Source: Lachnospiraceae bacterium UBA6403 (lineage in GTDB: Bacteria; Bacillota; Clostridia; Lachnospirales; Lachnospiraceae). Taken from it: a DNA stretch of 10,870 bases. The notes beneath the pieces were generated by a model. That model saw nothing but the letters and a program-made list of their open reading frames with translations. It made no database searches and was not told where the DNA came from. The stretch spans positions 27,439-38,308 of the forward strand of contig DJPV01000006.1 of assembly GCA_002437435.1 (NCBI GenBank). Direction: 5' to 3'. Every line of letters begins with the position of its first letter. Positions within the stretch are counted from its first letter, which is position 1. Both the position numbers and the translations under genes were made by a program. Below are positions 5,985-10,870 of this stretch, piece after piece.

Positions 5985-6788
5985 ATGAAAGATCCTTATG
6001 AAGTGCTGGGACTGCCACATGGTGCCAGCAATGATGAAGTAAAAAGTGCATACAGACGATTGAGCAGAAAATATCATCCGGATGCAAATATCAACAATCC
6101 GAATAAAGCCGAGGCTGAGGAGAAGTTCAGGGAGATCCAGCAGGCATACAAGGCGATCATGGATGGTGATACCAGTTATGGAAATCCATACGGAGCAGGT
6201 GGATATGGTAGCCCATATGGAAATGGTTCGTATGGTTCAGACAGTTACCGGAACAGCAACAGTGGTGGAAGAACGACTTATGATGAGTCAGATCCATTTG
6301 GCGGATTCTATGGTGGCTTTTTTGGACCGTTTGGCGGGTTTGGCGGTTATACCGGCAGAAGACGCGAGGAATACGATCCGAATGATCAGGATTCCGGATA
6401 TTTTCAGACGGCCAGAAATTATCTGCGGTCAGGCAGTTATGAGGAAGCAAGGACAGTGCTGAACCAGATCCAGGATCATAATGCAAAATGGCATTATTAT
6501 TCCGGTGTGTGCAATGCCGGACTTGGTAATCAGATCCGGGCGCTTGAGATGTTACAGAGAGCGATACAGTTAGAGCCTGATAATATGGAATACAAGCAGG
6601 CATATGAACAGATCAAGAGCGGTTCGAAGTGGTATATGGATCAGGGGCAGGGCTATGGCATGGATATGTCAGGCCGGGATATGACAAAATGCTGTAATAC
6701 ATTCTGTACGACCCTGCTATGTCTCTCCTGCTGTGGCGGAAATATGTGTTGTATCCCTTGCGGCGGCTATTATTCAGGCGGTCATTAG
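5985..6788 (+). CDS. J-domain protein with Gly/Tyr-rich linker, TPR-like helices and cysteine-string tail
   Basis: 267 residues, starting immediately after the previous stop, with GGAG at 5975-5978. The N-terminal J domain (about 1-60: [21 protein letters not shown] with HPD at 31-33, [11 protein letters not shown]) should stimulate an Hsp70 ATPase. A Gly/Tyr/Ser-rich flexible stretch follows (about 62-127). A helical pair with tetratricopeptide character comes next (about 137-210: [20 protein letters not shown], then [15 protein letters not shown]). The last 32 residues hold nine cysteines (C236, 237, 241, 246, 249, 250, 255, 256, 259) interspersed with hydrophobic and glycine residues. It lacks the four CxxCxGxG zinc repeats and C-terminal domains of true DnaJ, so it is a class C J protein. 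Its natural partner is presumably the Hsp70 encoded at 2816. The Cys tail might bind metal, be membrane associated or be lipid-modified. Confidence 0.95.
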   Translation: MKDPYEVLGLPHGASNDEVKSAYRRLSRKYHPDANINNPNKAEAEEKFREIQQAYKAIMDGDTSYGNPYGAGGYGSPYGNGSYGSDSYRNSNSGGRTTYDESDPFGGFYGGFFGPFGGFGGYTGRRREEYDPNDQDSGYFQTARNYLRSGSYEEARTVLNQIQDHNAKWHYYSGVCNAGLGNQIRALEMLQRAIQLEPDNMEYKQAYEQIKSGSKWYMDQGQGYGMDMSGRDMTKCCNTFCTTLLCLSCCGGNMCCIPCGGYYSGGH

Positions 6789-6949
6789 AAGGAAGAGACA
6801 TTATGAAACTGTTCAAATATTGGCATGTTGCATAGGGCAAGGGCGTATAAATAACAATAAAAACAGAAAAAATTGAAAAATCATTGTAAAATTGCAAGAT
6901 TAATTAGACTTTGGTCTAAAAAATATGTATTTTTCTACAAAAAATTAAG

Positions 6950-6977
6950 ACATGTATTGAGAAATACATGTTTTTTT
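6950..6977 (+). terminator. Intrinsic terminator downstream of the chaperone operon
   Basis: A perfect 9-bp stem, ACATGTATT (6950-6958) with AATACATGT (6963-6971), loop GAGA, followed by a run of seven T (6971-6977). It lies 160 bases after the J-protein stop. It could instead end a short transcript between the operon and glgP, since no other gene lies in between. Confidence 0.75.
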
Positions 6978-6985
6978 GTTAAAAT
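6957..6985 (+). promoter_or_regulatory. Putative glgP promoter overlapping the terminator
   Basis: TTGAGA (6957-6962) and TAAAAT (6980-6985) are spaced by exactly 17 bases. Each matches sigma-A consensus reasonably (4 of 6 and 5 of 6). The -35 sits in the loop of the terminator hairpin. The implied untranslated leader of glgP is about 150 bases. Confidence 0.4.
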
Positions 6986-7142
6986 AATATAGGTTTCTTC
7001 CAAAATTTCTCATGGTAAAACTGGTTATTATGATGAATTAGGGTGAAAGAGATATAAAGGATGCGGAAAATATCGGCATCTGATTATAGAAAAATCGTCA
7101 GGGATATATTCTGGCGTGCAATTTTCAAGGAGGATACGATAA

Positions 7143-9587
7143 ATGAAAAAGTTGATTGATTTCGACAAAGAGGGCTTCAAAAAAGAGGTCATTACAAATG
7201 TGAAGACATTGTACAGAAGACCGATTGAAGAGGCAACTCCACAGCAGGTATTCCAGGCTGTCAGCTACGCTGTTAAGGATGACATCATAGACAGATGGAT
7301 AGCAACACACAAGGAATATGAGAAGGATAATGTTAAGACAGTGTATTATCTGTCTATGGAGTTCCTGATGGGCAGAGCTCTGGGAAACAATCTGATCAAC
7401 CTGACATACTATGATGCAGTAAAAGAAGCATTAGATGAACTTGGATTTGATCTGAACATGATTGAGGATCAGGAGCCGGATGCAGCACTTGGTAATGGTG
7501 GTTTGGGACGTCTTGCAGCATGCTTCCTGGATTCTCTTGCAACACTTGGTTATCCTGCATATGGATGTGGTATCCGTTACCGTTATGGTATGTTCAAGCA
7601 GGCAATCAAGGATGGTTATCAGGTTGAGCTTCCAGATGACTGGCTAAAGGATGGTAACCCATTTGAAATCAAACGTCCGGAGTACGCTGTAGAAGTTAAA
7701 TTTGGCGGTTATGTAAGAGTTGAAAATAGAAATGGAAGAAATTATTTTATTCAGGATGGTTATAAGACTGTTCGTGCTGTACCATATGACATTCCGGTTG
7801 TTGGTTATGGAAATAATGTTGTAAATACACTTCGTATCTGGGATGCAGAAGCAGATCAGGAATTCTGTTTGGATTCATTTGATAAGGGTGAGTATGAGAA
7901 GGCTGTCGAGCAGCAGAATCTTGCAAAGACGATAGTAGATGTTCTCTATCCAAACGATAACCATTATGCAGGAAAGGAATTGAGACTGAGACAGCAGTAT
8001 TTCTTTATTTCAGCATCTGTTCAGAGAGCAATCCTGAAATTTAAAGAGATGAATGACGATATTCATAAGCTTCCGGATAAGATCACATTCCAGATGAATG
8101 ATACACATCCATCAGTTACAGTAGCAGAATTAATGAGAATCCTGATGGATGAAGAAGGTCTTGAGTGGGATGACGCATGGGATATCACAACCAGAACATG
8201 TGCATATACTAACCACACAATTATGGCCGAGGCTCTTGAAAAATGGCCTATCGAATTATTCTCAAGATTACTTCCTCGTATCTACCAGATCGTAGAAGAG
8301 ATCAACAGAAGATTCGTGCTTAAGATCCAGTCTATGTATCCTGGCAATCAGGATAAGGTTAAGAAGATGGCTATTCTTTATGACGGTCAGGTGAAGATGG
8401 CTCATCTTGCTATCGTAGGCTCTTACTCTGTAAATGGTGTTGCAGCTCTTCATACAAAGATATTGGAAGAAAGGGAACTGAAGGACTTCTATGAGATGAG
8501 ACCTGAGCAGTTCAACAACAAGACAAATGGTATTACACAAAGACGTTTCCTTCTTCATGGTAATCCGCTTCTTGCAAGCTGGATCACAGATAAGATCGGT
8601 GATGAATGGATCACAAAGCTTACAAATCTGAAGAAGTTAAAAGTATATGCTACTGATGAGAAGTACCAGCAGGAATTCATGAATATCAAATACCAGAATA
8701 AGATTCGTCTTATAAATTACATCAAGGAGCACAATGGCGTGGATGTAGATCCTCGTTCTATCTTTGATGTACAGGTTAAGAGACTTCATGAGTACAAGAG
8801 ACAGCTTCTTAATATTTTACATGTTATGTATCAGTACAATGAGCTGAAGACAAACCCATCATATGATATGTATCCAACAACATATATCTTTGGTGCGAAG
8901 GCTTCTGCCGGTTATAAGAGAGCAAAGCTTATCATCAAGCTGATCAACTCTGTTGCAGATGTTATCAACAATGATGCATCTATCAAGGGTAAGATCAAGG
9001 TTGTATTCATCGAAAACTACAGAGTATCTAATGCAGAGCTGATCTTTGCAGCAGCAGATGTCAGCGAGCAGATCTCAACAGCTTCCAGAGAAGCATCCGG
9101 TACCGGTAACATGAAGTTCATGTTAAACGGTGCAGTTACACTTGGAACCATGGATGGTGCAAATGTAGAAATCGTTGAAGAAGTTGGCGAAGAAAATGCA
9201 GTTATCTTCGGTTTAAGAGCTGAAGAAGTTATGAAGTATGAGCGTGAAGGTGGATATAATCCAAGAGATATCTACAACAATGATGCAGCAGTAAGAACAG
9301 TTCTTACACAGCTGATCAATGGTATGTATTCTCCTGATGATCCAGAGCGTTTCAGAGATCTGTATGATTCACTTATCAATGAGGATGTATACTTTATCCT
9401 TAAGGATTTCGATGCTTACGTTCAGGCTCACAGAAAGATCGATGCTCTTTACAGAGATGAGAAGAACTGGGCTAAGATGGTTATGCTGAACACAGCATGT
9501 TCCGGTAAGTTCTCATCTGATAGAACAATCGAAGAGTATGCAAAAGAGATTTGGAATCTCAAAAAGGTTAATGTCACATTAGACTAA
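7143..9587 (+). CDS. glgP: Glycogen/starch/maltodextrin phosphorylase
   Basis: 814 residues, ATG at 7143 after a strong AAGGAGGA site. The enzyme phosphorolyses alpha-1,4-glucan ends to glucose-1-phosphate with pyridoxal phosphate in the cytoplasm (EC 2.4.1.1, glycosyltransferase family 35). Visible family motifs are YYLSMEFLMGR (68-78), ALGNGGLGRLAACFLDS (115-131), FQMNDTHPSV, and the pyridoxal phosphate site EASGTGNMKFMLNGA with the cofactor lysine at K658. After that comes GTMDGANVEI. The length fits bacterial phosphorylases and no frameshift is seen. The eukaryotic N-terminal phosphorylation segment is absent. Codon use favours a small set of codons, with repeated GTT/CTT/AAG/AAC runs distinct from the neighbouring chaperone genes, which suggests high expression. 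It stands alone, with its own leader upstream and a large palindromic element downstream, and no other glg gene is in the window. Confidence 0.98.
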   Translation: MKKLIDFDKEGFKKEVITNVKTLYRRPIEEATPQQVFQAVSYAVKDDIIDRWIATHKEYEKDNVKTVYYLSMEFLMGRALGNNLINLTYYDAVKEALDELGFDLNMIEDQEPDAALGNGGLGRLAACFLDSLATLGYPAYGCGIRYRYGMFKQAIKDGYQVELPDDWLKDGNPFEIKRPEYAVEVKFGGYVRVENRNGRNYFIQDGYKTVRAVPYDIPVVGYGNNVVNTLRIWDAEADQEFCLDSFDKGEYEKAVEQQNLAKTIVDVLYPNDNHYAGKELRLRQQYFFISASVQRAILKFKEMNDDIHKLPDKITFQMNDTHPSVTVAELMRILMDEEGLEWDDAWDITTRTCAYTNHTIMAEALEKWPIELFSRLLPRIYQIVEEINRRFVLKIQSMYPGNQDKVKKMAILYDGQVKMAHLAIVGSYSVNGVAALHTKILEERELKDFYEMRPEQFNNKTNGITQRRFLLHGNPLLASWITDKIGDEWITKLTNLKKLKVYATDEKYQQEFMNIKYQNKIRLINYIKEHNGVDVDPRSIFDVQVKRLHEYKRQLLNILHVMYQYNELKTNPSYDMYPTTYIFGAKASAGYKRAKLIIKLINSVADVINNDASIKGKIKVVFIENYRVSNAELIFAAADVSEQISTASREASGTGNMKFMLNGAVTLGTMDGANVEIVEEVGEENAVIFGLRAEEVMKYEREGGYNPRDIYNNDAAVRTVLTQLINGMYSPDDPERFRDLYDSLINEDVYFILKDFDAYVQAHRKIDALYRDEKNWAKMVMLNTACSGKFSSDRTIEEYAKEIWNLKKVNVTLD

Positions 9588-9610
9588 GTGTAAGATATAA
9601 AAATACGAAC

Positions 9611-9768
9611 GACCGGCGGTCAGTATATAATACACATATTTATTTCGCAAGACGCTTTCGCTCTAATCCTCGTGCAGCGGTACATAAGGTTGCAAAGTAT
9701 GCAACCTAAGTACCGGCCTCGGATAAGGCTTGCTACATAATAGTGTATTTATATACTGACCGCCGGTC
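9611..9768. repeat. 158-bp nested palindromic element (MITE-like or structured RNA/terminator)
   Basis: The outer arms start GACCGGCGGTCAGTATATAA (9611-9630) and end with its exact inverse complement (to 9768). The pairing continues through TACAC with one bulged base, giving about 25 pairs. Further in, GCAAG (9647-9651) faces CTTGC, ATCC faces GGAT, CGGTAC faces GTACCG, and AGGTTGCA/TGCAACCT closes over the loop AAGTA. The whole element can fold into one long stem. No open frame and no clear target duplication are visible. A short run TGTTTTG follows, so it may end glgP transcription. It resembles miniature inverted-repeat elements in shape; the copy number elsewhere is unknown. Confidence 0.7.
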
Positions 9769-9791
9769 TGTTTTGTATTGTTACTTTAGAC

Positions 9792-9810
9792 AAGAAATGT
9801 CTTATTTCTT
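9792..9810. repeat. Small hairpin in the convergent intergenic region
   Basis: AAGAAAT (9792-9798), loop GTCTT, ATTTCTT (9804-9810) is a perfect 7-bp stem. It is AT-rich and lacks a clean T-run on either strand. It lies between convergent genes and may add to termination. Confidence 0.25.
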
Positions 9811-9827
9811 ATAGAGCAGACTTAATG

Positions 9828-9857
9828 TATAACCTTCCTCATTAGTATAGAAGAGGT
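9828..9857 (-). terminator. Possible terminator hairpin of the beta-helix gene
   Basis: Directly after the stop, the minus strand can pair AACCTCTTC with GAGGAAGGTT (one bulge, one G-T pair) around the loop TATACTAAT. The following sequence is not T-rich, so it is weak as an intrinsic terminator. Confidence 0.25.
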
Positions 9858-10870
9858 TTATTTCTTGAGTTTCACTTTTTTGGTGTTGGTGCAGACCTTC
9901 TTTTTGGTGGCTTTTTTTACTGTGTTGGAGTAGACTTTTCCGGTACAGTTATTGTCGGCGTATACACCAAAGGTAACGGAAGAAATCTTGTTTTTGGTTA
10001 TAAGGATGTTGGCTTTTCTTATGGTGAAACCAGCACCTTTTTTGTTTCCGGTAATTGTGTTATTTGTTGCAGTGATTTTGTATTTGGTTGTTGCCGGCTG
10101 GATATAGATTCCTGCATTGGAGCAGCCGGATATTTTATTTTTGTCAATCTTTAAAGTATTTGAAATGCTTGAGATCAGGATACCGCTGGTTTTGGTATTT
10201 TTGATCGTGTTGGCTGATATCGTTTTGCCGATGGATGACTTATTTAGGGTTTGAATGCCATATTTGGCGGCGGATGATATCTTATTGCCGTTTACACTTC
10301 CGGTAACCTTGGATTTCAGAGATACCACGATAGCTGAGTCACTGCATTTTTCGATAGTATTTTTATTGATGGAGCCTTTTACCTTGGAAGAATTATAAAG
10401 GACAATTCCGCGGTAGGATGAATATTTGGCAGCATCGGCCAGAATCTTATTTCCCGTTATAGAGCCGGTGGTTGATTTTAAGCTGACCTTTATACCTGCC
10501 AGATTCGTATGTTTACCATTTTTTCTGGTATCAATGATCGTGTTATTTGTGATCTTGCCTGTTGTGCAGTTATTATAAATGGAGATACCTCCTTCTTCGT
10601 TATAAGATGAAATTTTGTTTCTGGTGATATTTCCGGATGTACAGTTGTTGCTGATAAAGATGCTGCCCCGTTTGCAGCTTTAAGGTGATCCCATTTACAT
10701 GAACATTAGTTGCGTGGGAAAGACGTACGATCGTTGAATCATTTGATGGAATACTGATCAATGTTCCGCCATTTATAGTTATATTTTTGAATCCGTTATA
10801 GCCGTTGCACAGAGAACTTGCATTATAATTGCTCTGTCCCTTGTATGAACCGTTTGTTCCGGTGGTGATC
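9858..10870 (-). CDS. Right-handed parallel beta-helix protein, 3' part, with one frameshift
   Basis: The gene enters from the right edge and ends at TAA 9860-9858. The first 188 bases (10870 to about 10683) read in one frame as ITTGTNGSYKG, then NGFKNITINGGTLISIPSND, then VHVNGITL. That frame then fails, and from about 10679 another frame carries on without a stop: RGSIFISNNCTSGNITRNKI and so on to the basic end KKVCTNTKKVKLKK. Removing one A from the AAA at 10679-10681 (minus strand) joins them cleanly. The repeated pattern (T/S)G.I..N.I.......GI.(I/L) about every 22-25 residues is that of PbH1 beta-helix coils, found in pectate-lyase-like and other secreted polysaccharide-binding or -degrading proteins. 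No catalytic residues can be assigned and the signal peptide would lie outside the window. Either a recent pseudogene or a sequencing error; an internal GTG at 10328 also opens a shorter frame. Confidence 0.8.

Larger units (their letters stand above)
6789..7142. other. Intergenic region between the chaperone operon and glgP
   Basis: 354 bases, very AT-rich. It holds a 10-codon open frame with a ribosome-site-like AAGGAAG (ATG at 6803, MKLFKYWHVA, TAG ending 6835), a small hairpin TTAGAC/GTCTAA (6904-6909 and 6914-6919), the terminator at 6950-6977 and a possible promoter overlapping it. A leader of about 150 bases runs to the glgP start. An imperfect palindrome CAGGGATATATTCTG (7099-7113) and a GATGC/GCATC inverted pair at about 7060-7081 are the only other structures I see. 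No known riboswitch was recognised. Confidence 0.5.

Noticed and set aside
5466..6077. 203-codon minus-strand open frame
   Set aside because: Antisense shadow of the DUF5685-type and J-protein genes; Phe/Ile/His-rich text expected from the complement of AT-rich coding DNA.
6157..6603. 148-codon minus-strand open frame
   Set aside because: Antisense to the Gly/Tyr-rich J-protein segment; His/Ser-rich repeats are the complement of the repeated GGATATGG-type codons.
9858..10870. Beta-helix repeats as a possible CRISPR or DNA tandem repeat
   Set aside because: The periodicity is at protein level only; the DNA copies are too diverged and have no constant repeat or spacer pattern.
1..10870. tRNA, rRNA and CRISPR arrays
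   Set aside because: No tRNA-like cloverleaf with a GTTCRANNC arm, no rRNA sequence and no regularly spaced exact repeats were seen.

Overview
The window looks like a chromosomal segment of a low-to-moderate GC Firmicute, most likely a gut Lachnospiraceae (Roseburia/Coprococcus/Lachnospira-like). I base this on the protein style (DUF5685-type protein, clostridial glycogen phosphorylase, secreted beta-helix protein), the AGGAGG-type ribosome sites and the AT-rich intergenic DNA. No tool was run; every family call comes from reading the translations.

Region 1 (1 to about 1660) is a graveyard of mobile-element genes, visibly more GC-rich than the rest. All pieces read on the minus strand and all are broken. 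There is an AAA ATPase with a frameshift just before its P-loop, a ParA-type ATPase with a frameshift after its P-loop and a foreign C-terminus, and a roughly 59-codon protein of the kind carried by clostridial conjugative elements, interrupted by TAG. A good intrinsic terminator follows the last one. The C-terminal tail of an iron-containing alcohol dehydrogenase is fused out of frame to the 3' end of the next gene, which marks a rearrangement junction.

Region 2 (1669-2556, minus) is an EamA/DMT-family membrane transporter. Its last dozen codons are borrowed from the alcohol dehydrogenase remnant. It has a perfect extended -10 promoter.

Region 3 (2816-6788, plus) is a compact four-gene chaperone-type operon. 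It encodes a DnaK/Hsp70 paralogue lacking the usual C-terminal tail, a two-helix membrane protein with a zinc ribbon, a DUF5685-type protein with a CGLC motif and an Asp-rich motif, and a J-domain/TPR protein with a cysteine-string tail. The last three genes are tightly spaced. No GrpE gene and no CIRCE operator are present. The inferred working model is that the J protein recruits the Hsp70 to a client, possibly the DUF5685 protein or a membrane or metal-binding partner. This is the best candidate here for an undescribed system.

Region 4 (6789-9587, plus) holds an intergenic stretch with a hairpin terminator that overlaps a possible promoter, followed by glgP, glycogen/starch phosphorylase (814 aa), a housekeeping carbon-storage enzyme.

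Region 5 (9588-10870) holds a 158-bp nested palindromic element, then the 3' part of a convergent, minus-strand gene for a secreted-type right-handed beta-helix protein. That gene carries one frameshift near 10680 and runs off the right edge of the window.
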